Assembly (NCBI RefSeq): GCF_963662755.1
Contig: NZ_OY759725.1
Span: 1 to 64,000 of the forward strand
Length of the DNA stretch: 64,000 bases
From: an uncultured Sulfurimonas sp.
GTDB taxonomy: Bacteria; Campylobacterota; Campylobacteria; Campylobacterales; Sulfurimonadaceae
Direction of reading: 5' to 3'
Numbering within the stretch: position 1 is the first letter of the stretch; each line of letters opens with the position of its first letter. Under the pieces are notes generated by a model, which did not search any database, was not told the DNA's origin, and saw only the letters and a list, made by a program, of their open reading frames with translations. This document shows positions 1 to 8,244 of this stretch, piece after piece. Position numbers and translations under genes: made by a program.

Positions 1-567
1 AGGAAGGTTGCGCGAAGGAAATTGTCGGCCAGTTGTAGGGCTTGCTGGCGTTTGCGGCGGATGGCGTCGGCCTTATCCAAAATCGCAGCAATCCGCTTTT
101 GCTCTTCGAGAGGGGGCAAAGGAATCTGCAAATCTGCTAGCTTTGCTTTGTTGAGCGTTTTGCCCATAACAGCCCGGTCAGTCCCTTGCATTAGGTCAAT
201 GACCTGCAATGACCAATAAAGATATTTTGCATCAAGTAAGGTGCCGTTCTTAATTGGAAGAGCCGCGATTGCCTCATTGGTGTAAATTGGCACCCCAGAA
301 ATAGCTACCCTTTCCAATTGATAATTTAAAGCTTAACAGCACCGTTCCAGCCGAAACAATTTTACAGTTGCATTCCTCAACTGCTGCGTCAGAGATGCGC
401 TCCTTCGTACGGGAAACACACTCGTCACCTTTCATATCGGAAATAGCTAACCACGGGTTAGCCCCACCCCAATATCTTGTTTCGTTCCTTGATGGTGTTT
501 TACCTATGTTTATTTCGCATAGGTCAGCTAGACGACACCCCTTCCAACCATATTTTTTTGTGCTCAC
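1..567 (-). pseudogene. hsdS: Type I restriction specificity subunit HsdS, frameshifted, 3' end off the window
   Basis: HsdS recognises the target DNA and joins HsdM and HsdR in the complex. The GTG start at 567 overlaps the hsdM stop (GTGA). The first about 85 residues form the start of a target-recognition domain (GWKGCRLADLCEINIGKTPS). After the LSFKLSIGK segment this frame meets a stop at about 276. Removing one C from the CCC at 308-310 restores an open frame that reads on to the window edge through VAISGVPIYTNEAIAALPI, MGKTLNKAKLADLQIPLPP and LEEQKRIAAILDKADAIRRK. That is the usual end of a recognition domain followed by the central conserved helix. One extra base therefore breaks the gene, or it is a sequencing error. 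The second recognition domain lies outside the window. Confidence 0.85.
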
Positions 568-2078
568 CCCAGCATCTCCTCAAGGTCTTGCATGTCTTGA
601 GCGATATCGGCGTGAAGGGCCTTCATACGAGCAAGGATTTCCTGCGGTGGATCGTATTCTTCTTCCTCGTACACCACTTCTTTGTAACGGCTGAGGGAGA
701 GGTCGTATTTTTTGGCCTTGATCTCCTCGGCTGACACAAAGAACGCTTTGCTGCTTTTATCTGTATCGTTCTGTGGATCGCGCTCTTGCCAGCGTTTCAA
801 GCAGTCGGGTAGATCGTTCTCTGCCACTTTCTCCCGCTTATCATCAAGACTGAAACCATCGGCCTGCACATCATAGAAAAACACGTTGTCCGTCTGACCG
901 CCTTTGGTGAAAACCAAGATAGCAGTGGAAACACCTGCGTAGGGCTTGAACACACCAGACGGCAGCGAGATCACAGCCTCCAGCTGGTTTTGCTCGATCA
1001 GCATTTGCCGCAAAGCCTGATGCGCCTTGGAAGAGCCAAACAATACACCATCTGGCACAATGGTTGCTGACCGTCCGCCCAATTTCAGCATCCGCAGGAT
1101 CAGAACGAGAAACAGCAGTTCCGTCTTTTTAGTTTTGACGTTGGCCAGCAAGCTAGGGTGGACATCATCGTAATCGAGGCTGCCCTTAAACGGTGGGTTG
1201 GCAAGGACCACATCCAGACTGTCATTGGCAAACTGCGGGAAACGATCCGGGAAGTTGTTGGCCAGCGTATCTTGATAGTGAATATCCGGCGCATCCACAC
1301 CATGCAGTAACAGATTCATGGCGGCAATGCGCAGCATGGTGGCATCAAAGTCAAAACCATGAAACATGCCCCGGCGCATATGCTCCCGCGCCTCGTCACT
1401 CAGCAAGTCCCCGGTGTAGGTGGTTTCATCGGTCACTTCGTCAACGATAACACCCTCCGGTGAGGTGTTCTTCCTCACCAGGTACTTGGCAACCTCCACC
1501 AAGAAACCAGCCGTGCCACAAGCCGGATCACCAACAGTTTCCATGGGTTGCGGCGCAACGATGTCGATCATCAGGTCAATGATATGACGCGGTGTGCGGA
1601 ACTGACCGTTGATGCCTGCAGTGGTCAGTTTGCTCAACAGGTATTCGTACAGGTTGCCTTTGGTGTCTTCATCGCCCAGTGGCAGATCGTCGATCATCTC
1701 CACCGCCGAAACCAACAGGCTCGGCTTTTGGATCATCAACTGGGCATCTTTCATGTATTCGCCAAAGGTCGCCCCGTCGACCATGGTGGTCCTGAAGTGC
1801 GGGAAGACCCGATCCCGGACCAGTGGCATCAGTTGCTCTGCGCCCATGTGACGAAAATTGGACCACCGCAGGTCTTGATCCTCTGGCCCGAATAGACGCG
1901 GGAAGTCCTTACCGGACAGGCGAGCCTTTTGCTCGTTCTTGATTTCGGTCATATCCAAGTGGCGGGCAAACATCAGGAAAGTGATCTGCTCGATCACCGT
2001 CAACGGATTGGCAATGCCGCCCGTCCAAAATTCGGTCCACAGTTTGTCGATACGACTGCGCAAATCACCTGTAATCAT
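564..2078 (-). CDS. hsdM: Type I restriction-modification methyltransferase HsdM
   Basis: This is the 504-residue methylase subunit, which transfers a methyl group from S-adenosylmethionine to adenine N6. The N-terminal helical domain (about 1-150) includes [19 protein letters not shown]. The catalytic domain carries SAM motif [18 protein letters not shown] and the N6-adenine motif IV NPPF. Length is normal for the family and I see no lesion. The ATG overlaps the hsdR stop by four bases and its own stop overlaps the hsdS start, so hsdR-hsdM-hsdS form one operon. Base composition (about half G+C) is unlike the genes after 6 kb. It could still modify DNA if hsdS is functional. Confidence 0.95.
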   Translation of the reverse strand: MITGDLRSRIDKLWTEFWTGGIANPLTVIEQITFLMFARHLDMTEIKNEQKARLSGKDFPRLFGPEDQDLRWSNFRHMGAEQLMPLVRDRVFPHFRTTMVDGATFGEYMKDAQLMIQKPSLLVSAVEMIDDLPLGDEDTKGNLYEYLLSKLTTAGINGQFRTPRHIIDLMIDIVAPQPMETVGDPACGTAGFLVEVAKYLVRKNTSPEGVIVDEVTDETTYTGDLLSDEAREHMRRGMFHGFDFDATMLRIAAMNLLLHGVDAPDIHYQDTLANNFPDRFPQFANDSLDVVLANPPFKGSLDYDDVHPSLLANVKTKKTELLFLVLILRMLKLGGRSATIVPDGVLFGSSKAHQALRQMLIEQNQLEAVISLPSGVFKPYAGVSTAILVFTKGGQTDNVFFYDVQADGFSLDDKREKVAENDLPDCLKRWQERDPQNDTDKSSKAFFVSAEEIKAKKYDLSLSRYKEVVYEEEEYDPPQEILARMKALHADIAQDMQDLEEMLG

Positions 2079-5000
2079 TGGAGGGTACTTTCATCACTAC
2101 TACTGTTGAGGTTGCCTTGCGGCTTAAACGTTTTGACAACGTTCAGCAAGTCCTGACGTTGTTCATCGTTCGGGAATAGACCAAATACGCCCAGTTGATC
2201 CAGTTTAGTGAACGGAGAGTCAACCAGCTGCTCAACCTCAACACTGCCGTTCTGGGCAATCAAGCGTTCCAGAAGGCGTAAAAACTGGGTTTGCTTGGCG
2301 CTGAGCGAAGGGTTGCGATGGACAAACTCCTGGAACCGATCCCGCACCGCGTCCACATCCATGCCAATGATGTTACGGATAATCAGGTCCAGATGATCAG
2401 CTAGATCCGGGTAGAACTCCCGCAGAATATTCAAATCCACATCCGGGTGTTCGGTCAAAACCATGGAGATCAAACGATCAAGGTCGGTTTGTGATACGGG
2501 TTGCCCTGCCCGGATCTTCTGCAAAGTCGGATCTTTATCAAACAGCGCGCTCAGGGCTTCTTCTACCCGTTTGCGGTAAACAGCCTGATCAATGGAGATG
2601 AGCCCTGTTGTCGTCTGTCCTGTTCGGATGCCATCCGGGTCTTCCTCAATATCGATAACCTTTGGCGTGATGGGTTTTGCCGAAGATGTGTCCTGATACT
2701 GCATAATGGATCGCAGCTCTGTCCGTACGTTTTCCAGCTGTGCCAGCGAAACCGCAGCCCAGAACGGGCCAGACTTCACTTGCTTGATGGTTTCCGCTTT
2801 GGCCTTGACCTGATTGAGGTTCATACGCAAGCGGTTGACAGCGTTCAGCAGATCGCCCTTAAGACCCTCAAAGGCTTGTGTTTGCTGGATCAGGGCGGTT
2901 TGCATCTGGGTCATCAAAAGGTCAAAACCATAGGCGTCGCTTTGTCCACGGATATTGATCCACTGCGTCAGGGGGCTGATCTCTGCCCGTAGGGCCTGCA
3001 CAGTCATGGGGTCAAATCGCTCGATCACGCCTTGTTGTTGGATGGTTAGGACTTCCTGCCACTTTTCCCGCACAGCAATACTATCCGCAGGCAGACTGTT
3101 AACGTCCTGCTCCAGCAGCTTTACCGTGTTGTTGAAAGAGTCCAGTTCCGGTGCGTTCAGGGCGGCCTCAGCCAAATCAATCCGTGCGTTGAACAGGCGT
3201 TGCATCAAAGACGTTGGGGCTGATGGTTCGGCTTCCGGCTTGTTCTGCTCGAAGTACTCGAAATTTGCCCAATGGTCAAAAATGCGGAATACGGACTTAT
3301 CAAGTCCCGGACCAAACAAATCTTCACATAGGCGAGTGCCACGTCCGATCATCTGCCAGAACTTGACCTTGGACTTCACAGGCTTGGCAAAGACCAGGTT
3401 GACCACTTCCGGTACATCAATGCCCGTATCCAGCATGTCCACGGAGATCGCGATGGTCAGATCCTTGTTGTTGCCATCACCTTTGAAATCATCAATCAGC
3501 TGCTCTGCACGAGGATCATGATTATCGATGACCTGACAGAACTTACCGCCATACTGCGGGTAGAGTTCGTTGAATAACTTCTCCAGTATCTTGGCATGGG
3601 TATGCCTGCGGGCAAAAATGATGGTTTTCCCAGGAAGTTGTCCGCTGGCGTCGCGGATACCATTTTCCATCAGGTTACGGATGATGTGGCGACCCGTGTC
3701 TTTATTGAATACTTTGTTGTCAACTTCATTGGCCTCATGGTCCAAATCTTCATCGGCTTCGCCATCTTCCTCAAGCTGTGCCTTTTGCTCATCGGTCAGG
3801 TCTTTGTAGTGGATGCCATCACGCAGGAATTTGGTGGTGTGGGTGAAAACCTCATAGGGCACCAGCCACTCGTCCTTAACCGCATCTTCCAATGCGTAAA
3901 AGGCGGTGGGGTCCTGATTACTACAACCAAACAAACCATATGTATTGCGAGAGATGAACTCGACAGGGGTTGCCGTCAGGCCAACCTGAAGCGCATCGAA
4001 ATATTGGAAAATCTGACGGTAGCGATTGTAGATGCTGCGGTGGCTCTCATCGGCAATAACCAGATCAAAGAACCCCACATCAAACGCCTGAAAGATCGAC
4101 TGCATGGCCGGATATGTGGCGACAAAGATGCGGCTCGTGTTGTCGTTTACAGACCTGCGCGAGACCACAGTCAGCGGTTCGCTCATGTTGTCGTTGAAAG
4201 CGTTCTTGGCCTGCTTCACCAATTCCTTACGATCACAGAGGAACAGAATACGTTTTGCCCAGTTTGCCCGCACCAACAAGTCCGTTAATGCAATGGCAAC
4301 GCGGGTTTTCCCTGTGCCTGTGGCCTGAACGATCAAAGCTTTTCTGTGCTTGCTGCTGAAATTCTCACAGACGCGCTTGATGGTTTCGACTTGGTAGATC
4401 CGCCCGGCGATTTCTGCTTTTGGCGTGAAGGTATCAAGCTGCGCCTTATTGCTGCGCTGAAACTTGGCAAGATTGTGTAGGCTAGACTTGGAATAGAAGC
4501 CGAACAAAGGACGCGGAGGATAGCCCTGCGCATCATCCCAGATCCAAGTGTTGTAACCGTTGGTGTAAAAGATGACTGGGCGAAAGCCGTAGGTTTTCTC
4601 TAATCCCTCGGCATACAGCTCTGCTTGTTTACGGCCTTTCTCCTCGGACACGGATGTTTTCTTGGCCTCGATCACAGCCAGCGGCAAACCATCATCATCC
4701 CACAGCACGTAGTCGATATAGCCAATGCCCGTTGGATTGGGCTGGTGTTCGACTTTTTGCTCCAGCGTAACTTGATCCGGCTTATTGATATCCCATCCAG
4801 CCTCTGCCAGCGCCACGTCAATCAAACGCTTACGGGTTGTGGCTTCATCATACTGGAGTGCATCAGCAACCATCTGACTTTTGGCGGTGGTTTCGGCTTC
4901 AACAGCTAAGGCTTCATAATCTGCTTTGACCTTTTCAAGTGCAGCCAGTGCTTCCTCTAACCTAGCTTCGGTTGCCTTTTGCTCTTCAACGGCAGTGACC

Positions 5001-5431
5001 GCCTCGGCCTGCTGGTCTTTCGGCTGCTGGAATTTTGCAATGTCTCGCGGTTGTTGCCCTAGGCACCGCACAGCAAACCAGGCTGACGCCTCGAACAGCT
5101 CCTGAACAATCCAAAGGGCAGCTTGCGTTTCAACAGTCCCACCGTGGGCGGCCTTGTTGCCCTCTTTACGGGCGGCATGGAGTTTGTTGCGGATGACCGG
5201 GGGAACTGCGCTTTCAAAAGGCTTGGTGCGGAGGAGTTCGTCGAAAGTTGCACCTTGCGCCTTTTCGAGTCTCAGTTCCCAGTAGATGGCTTTGGTCAAC
5301 TGTTCGGCAAGGGTGCGTAGTTTAACAAGGGCGCTAGCGGGATCTGCGTGGGCGTACTGTTCAGCAAAGCCGCCCAAATCAGCCAAGATCGGGCGATCCT
5401 TACGCAGGATCTCGAAATTCACAGACTCCAT
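2075..5431 (-). CDS. hsdR: Type I restriction endonuclease subunit HsdR
   Basis: This is the ATP-dependent translocase and nuclease subunit, about 1118 residues and full length. The N-terminal third includes a DUF4145-like helical segment ([20 protein letters not shown]) and a PD-(D/E)xK nuclease core ([13 protein letters not shown] ... AVIEAKK). The SF2 helicase follows, with Walker [12 protein letters not shown], a DEAH-like box ADESHR and motif [10 protein letters not shown]. The C-terminal 400 residues resemble the EcoEI R C-terminal domain. I chose ATG 5431 because GGGGG lies about seven bases upstream. A GTG at 5434 is in frame but too close to that site. It is the first gene of the hsd operon. 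Composition points to transfer from a higher-GC proteobacterium. Confidence 0.95.
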   Translation of the reverse strand: MESVNFEILRKDRPILADLGGFAEQYAHADPASALVKLRTLAEQLTKAIYWELRLEKAQGATFDELLRTKPFESAVPPVIRNKLHAARKEGNKAAHGGTVETQAALWIVQELFEASAWFAVRCLGQQPRDIAKFQQPKDQQAEAVTAVEEQKATEARLEEALAALEKVKADYEALAVEAETTAKSQMVADALQYDEATTRKRLIDVALAEAGWDINKPDQVTLEQKVEHQPNPTGIGYIDYVLWDDDGLPLAVIEAKKTSVSEEKGRKQAELYAEGLEKTYGFRPVIFYTNGYNTWIWDDAQGYPPRPLFGFYSKSSLHNLAKFQRSNKAQLDTFTPKAEIAGRIYQVETIKRVCENFSSKHRKALIVQATGTGKTRVAIALTDLLVRANWAKRILFLCDRKELVKQAKNAFNDNMSEPLTVVSRRSVNDNTSRIFVATYPAMQSIFQAFDVGFFDLVIADESHRSIYNRYRQIFQYFDALQVGLTATPVEFISRNTYGLFGCSNQDPTAFYALEDAVKDEWLVPYEVFTHTTKFLRDGIHYKDLTDEQKAQLEEDGEADEDLDHEANEVDNKVFNKDTGRHIIRNLMENGIRDASGQLPGKTIIFARRHTHAKILEKLFNELYPQYGGKFCQVIDNHDPRAEQLIDDFKGDGNNKDLTIAISVDMLDTGIDVPEVVNLVFAKPVKSKVKFWQMIGRGTRLCEDLFGPGLDKSVFRIFDHWANFEYFEQNKPEAEPSAPTSLMQRLFNARIDLAEAALNAPELDSFNNTVKLLEQDVNSLPADSIAVREKWQEVLTIQQQGVIERFDPMTVQALRAEISPLTQWINIRGQSDAYGFDLLMTQMQTALIQQTQAFEGLKGDLLNAVNRLRMNLNQVKAKAETIKQVKSGPFWAAVSLAQLENVRTELRSIMQYQDTSSAKPITPKVIDIEEDPDGIRTGQTTTGLISIDQAVYRKRVEEALSALFDKDPTLQKIRAGQPVSQTDLDRLISMVLTEHPDVDLNILREFYPDLADHLDLIIRNIIGMDVDAVRDRFQEFVHRNPSLSAKQTQFLRLLERLIAQNGSVEVEQLVDSPFTKLDQLGVFGLFPNDEQRQDLLNVVKTFKPQGNLNSSSDESTLQ

Positions 5432-5633
5432 CACATCCCCCAGCAGACAAACTTAATACGGCAGACTATCACCAAACTCAGTGGTTGTGAAACGTCTTAG
5501 AATGCATGTGCTTAGCCGACATTCATCCCATTACAGATAGATATTACTACCCTGAAGGCGCTGGAGGTTTGGCTTTGGCGTCGTGATGCCCTTTCTGGCG
5601 GAGGCCGGGAAGGGCTTTTATATGGAGGCTGTA

Positions 5634-5720
5634 ATGGCGATGATGTCCATCCCGACGGCTCTGGTATTGGCGAAGCTGGTGCTGGAAGCCGCCGAAGAAC
5701 TTACCAAAGACGATATCTAA
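5634..5720 (+). CDS. Small 28-codon ORF before a terminator
   Basis: The ATG at 5634 follows GGAG at a suitable distance, and the ORF encodes a 28-residue peptide with a hydrophobic alanine/leucine-rich centre and an acidic end (EELTKDDI). The frame stays open upstream to about 5550, so this could be the tail of a longer ORF lacking a clear start. A strong hairpin terminator follows directly. I do not recognise it. The 353 bp between hsdR and the next gene hold only this ORF and the terminator. Confidence 0.35.
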   Translation: MAMMSIPTALVLAKLVLEAAEELTKDDI

Positions 5721-5726
5721 TCTACC

Positions 5727-5764
5727 GCACCCTCGGCCATATGGCCGGGGGTGCTAGCTTTTTT
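5727..5764 (+). terminator. Rho-independent terminator
   Basis: A near-perfect inverted repeat runs 5727-5754 (GCACCCTCGGCCAT with ATGGCCGGGGGTGC, one G-T pair), followed by a T run at 5759-5764. It ends the 28-codon ORF transcript and precedes the next gene's ribosome site. Confidence 0.85.
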
Positions 5765-5787
5765 GCACAAATTAATAGGAGGCCAAT

Positions 5788-6000
5788 ATGGCTGAAGATA
5801 AACCCACCGCCATCACGGCGGAGGATGAATTGACGCGCCTGCAACCCATGGATATGGATGCAGGTGTTTTGTTTAGCGGGCAAACATCGGGTCGCATGAT
5901 TAAGGGCTATGACCGTGTCTGCACTTACACCCCGGCGGTGGATCTCAACTATGTATTTCACGACACCATGAGGGAAATTGTGGTGTGGCTGATGTCGCCG
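5788..6000 (+). pseudogene. N-terminal fragment of a CobS/MoxR-like AAA ATPase
   Basis: A very strong ribosome site (AGGAGG, five bases before ATG 5788) starts a gene whose first about 71 residues resemble the region before the Walker A of CobS-like AAA ATPases. YTPAVDLNYVFHDTMREIV leads to WLMSPD, a position where this family continues into the P-loop. The P-loop never appears, because from about 6001 the DNA switches to an AT-rich gene for another protein and the frame ends at 6045. CobS-like ATPases of this kind occur on phages and integrative elements; that assignment is from memory of the family. The gene is cut by the junction near 6000. Confidence 0.45.
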
Positions 6001-6001
6001 G

Positions 6002-6418
6002 ATTCACTATGCGATGCAATGTACACAAAATCCATATCTTTATGATGGTATAAAAGAAACTTTAGACAAACTTGTAGCATCTGATGTTAAAATCTCAGTT
6101 GCTACAAATGCACCTACACCTTTTGCATCTAGAATGTTAAAACATTTAAAAATTGATGATATGTTTGATGTTATCATTGGTGCAGATAAAGTAGCCGTGT
6201 CAAAACCAGACCCACAGATGTTATTAGAGATTTTAAATCATTATAATTTTGACGCTAAAAAAGATAGTGCTTGGATGGTGGGAGACAACTCAAAAGATAT
6301 GTTAAGTGCGCAAAATGCTGGCATAAACTCTATGTTTGCAACTTGGGGTTTTACTCCAAATTCAAATCATGAAACAATAGTTTTTAAACCAAAAGAGATA
6401 CTAGACATAGTTTTATAA
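6002..6418 (+). pseudogene. gph: Phosphoglycolate phosphatase (HAD family), N-terminus missing
   Basis: The about 138 residues from HYAMQCTQNPYLYDG onward match the second half of a Gph-type HAD phosphatase. ISVATNAP is HAD motif II, the lysine of VSKPDP is motif III, and MVGDNSKDM is motif IV. The first about 80 residues, including the nucleophile motif DxDGT, are absent. Upstream the frame runs only to a stop at 5990-5992, in DNA of the other composition. An ATG at 6014 is in frame but has no convincing ribosome site and could not make an active enzyme. The intact gene would hydrolyse 2-phosphoglycolate. The break is at the composition junction. Confidence 0.8.
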
Positions 6419-6462
6419 AAATATATGATAAAATAAATACAAATTATTTAAAGGGGATTAAG

Positions 6463-7707
6463 ATGTTTGACAATGACTTACTCTTAGCTTTTGCATTTAT
6501 GGCAATTCTCTTTTTGAGACAGATATCTATACTTAAACAACCAAACAAGATAAACTATGCACCGCTTATGATAGTCATAGGTGCTATAAGTAGTGTTGTC
6601 CATTTTATAATTCATCCTGATATTGCTAATGTTATTTTACTTCTTAGAGAGTCTTTTTTACCTCTTTTAGTATCTCTTCTTTTATATATAGTTATGAATA
6701 TTCTTCATCAAACCCAACAAACACAAAATGCTAGAACTCATGATGAGTTTGCAAGAGTAATCACAACTCAAGTAAATGAACTTAAAGAGTTTATGGCTGA
6801 ACTTGAGGGTCGTATGATTTTATCTCAACAAGATGATAGAAATGCTCAAGAAGAGATGAGAGAGAAGTTTAAACAAGATATTAAATCTCTTAATGCGATA
6901 GAGTTAAATCAAACTAAATTTTTAGAAAAATTTAATGAGATGCAAGATTGGCACAAAGAAGTCTCAAAAGCATTTGAAAACTTTACAAATGTGCAACTTC
7001 CAGAACTTGATAATGTTGTTCATAAGCACATAGATATCCTTAGAGTTGCAGAACAAGATCATTATAACCAACTTAAAAATGTACTTGCAAAAGCAGTTGA
7101 GAGTAGATTTGATATTTCAGAAGATATAGTAGAATTAAAAGAAAATCTAAGTAGTATGAAAGCTATTTCTGATGATATAGCAAAAGCTATTACTAAACAC
7201 ACTCTGCAACAACTAGCAGGAGTTACAAAAGCATTTGAGACTCAGATAGTATCTCTAAAATCACATACAGAAGGGGTGAGTACATCTCTTTATGAGGGAG
7301 AAAATAGACTCAATTCTATACGTGAACAGAGTGAGATGATACTCAAACAGATGGTTCTCTCATCTAAAAAAATGAATGATTTAGAAAAACAAAATAGTGG
7401 GCTTCATGATATTTACTCAACTATTAGAGAATTAGTAAGCGAGATAGAAGCCATAAAAGCGGACTATGTAAAAGCACAATCTCAACTTAGTAATCTTTCA
7501 CATGAGTTAAACATAAGTAAAGAAGAAGAGATAGATAGTGTAAAAGATAGAATGGAAGATTTAATAGTAATACTTACAAAAAAGATAGACAACTCTTTAG
7601 ATAAACTACATGAACATTACCATATAGCATCTGAAGATATTACTAAGAGTGTTCAGATACTTTCTAAAAAAGCTCAAATCAAAAATGGTTACTCAGACTT
7701 AAATTAG
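6463..7707 (+). CDS. Membrane-anchored coiled-coil protein, unknown function
   Basis: This 414-residue protein has about three hydrophobic segments in the first 90 residues (LLLAFAFMAILFL, APLMIVIGAISSVVHFII, LLVSLLLYIVMNIL). The other 320 residues are almost entirely heptad-rich coiled coil, ending at a charged tail. It starts at ATG 6463 after AAGGGG; TAAAAT at 6429-6434 could be a -10 box. No catalytic motif is visible. The shape, a short membrane anchor with a long cytoplasmic coil, suggests a scaffold or tethering role, but that is only inference. Its stop overlaps the stop of the convergent next gene. Confidence 0.8.
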   Translation: MFDNDLLLAFAFMAILFLRQISILKQPNKINYAPLMIVIGAISSVVHFIIHPDIANVILLLRESFLPLLVSLLLYIVMNILHQTQQTQNARTHDEFARVITTQVNELKEFMAELEGRMILSQQDDRNAQEEMREKFKQDIKSLNAIELNQTKFLEKFNEMQDWHKEVSKAFENFTNVQLPELDNVVHKHIDILRVAEQDHYNQLKNVLAKAVESRFDISEDIVELKENLSSMKAISDDIAKAITKHTLQQLAGVTKAFETQIVSLKSHTEGVSTSLYEGENRLNSIREQSEMILKQMVLSSKKMNDLEKQNSGLHDIYSTIRELVSEIEAIKADYVKAQSQLSNLSHELNISKEEEIDSVKDRMEDLIVILTKKIDNSLDKLHEHYHIASEDITKSVQILSKKAQIKNGYSDLN

Positions 7708-8096
7708 TCTATACTTAGTGCTATGAAAACAGGATAAATAAACAAGCCCATATATGGTAAAAAACTATTTATAGGAGCTAAAAGAACGAGGCTTAACTCT
7801 TGAGTAAGTTCTCTTTTTTTAAAAACTTGTTCTATGAGAAGTATCTTAGTAACGATATCAGCAGTTTTAATAAATAGTAAAATCATAGCACTAATATTGT
7901 AGTTAGTTAAAATAGCAAAACCAATGGCAAAATAAAAAGTTGGTTGCATAATTAAAAACAAAAATATACTCTTTGAATAGTACTTATGCATACGAATTAG
8001 CATCCCCATTATACTTGGAGCTTTTTGCCAACTTAACTCATAAAACTCTAGTAAAATAAACAGCAATATATAATTTAAAACGACTTCATTTATCAT
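7704..8096 (-). CDS. Small integral membrane protein, unknown function
   Basis: The 130-residue protein is mostly hydrophobic, with about four likely membrane spans (VLNYILLFILLEFY, IFLFLIMQPTFYFAIGFAIL, ISAMILLFIKTADIV, FLPYMGLFIYPVFIAL). No family motif is recognised. It is convergent with the preceding coiled-coil gene (four-base overlap of the ends) and divergent from the adhesin promoter region at 8130. Confidence 0.7.
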   Translation of the reverse strand: MINEVVLNYILLFILLEFYELSWQKAPSIMGMLIRMHKYYSKSIFLFLIMQPTFYFAIGFAILTNYNISAMILLFIKTADIVTKILLIEQVFKKRELTQELSLVLLAPINSFLPYMGLFIYPVFIALSID

Positions 8097-8129
8097 AATC
8101 GCATTCTACTATAAAAAATATATATTTAC

Positions 8130-8189
8130 TAATACGAAAGTACTATATTTTAACTAATAATGTTAGATAATAATACGAAAGTACTATAT
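8130..8189 (+). promoter_or_regulatory. Pair of 19-bp direct repeats upstream of adhesin 1
   Basis: TAATACGAAAGTACTATAT occurs at 8130-8148 and again, identically, at 8171-8189, a 41-bp period (close to four helical turns). The second copy ends 56 bp before the adhesin start codon. The same arrangement, with the same period and the same distance, precedes the second adhesin. This suggests paired operator sites. Each copy also contains TACTAT, a fair -10 box, so tandem promoters are an alternative. Confidence 0.7.
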
Positions 8190-8204
8190 GCAAGAGATTA
8201 AATC

Positions 8205-8242
8205 AATGTTATCATATATGTACACTAAATTATGGAGGTGTG
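8205..8242 (+). repeat. 38-bp leader identical to that of the second adhesin
   Basis: The segment from AATGTTATCATATATG to TTATGGAGGTGTG is identical to 10659-10696. It ends in the ribosome site GGAGG, two bases before the position where the two genes diverge, and each start codon lies three bases after the leader. It probably belongs to the 5' untranslated region. Confidence 0.85.
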
Positions 8243-8244
8243 AG

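Noticed and set aside
2208..5320. Long plus-strand ORFs (up to 230 codons) opposite hsdR
   Set aside because: They mirror hsdR coding frames in GC-richer DNA and show no protein family features.
8188..8244. Upstream in-frame start (ATG 8188) for adhesin 1
   Set aside because: It falls on the end of a 19-bp promoter repeat and has no ribosome site. ATG 8245 has GGAGG, and the equivalent start is used by adhesin 2.
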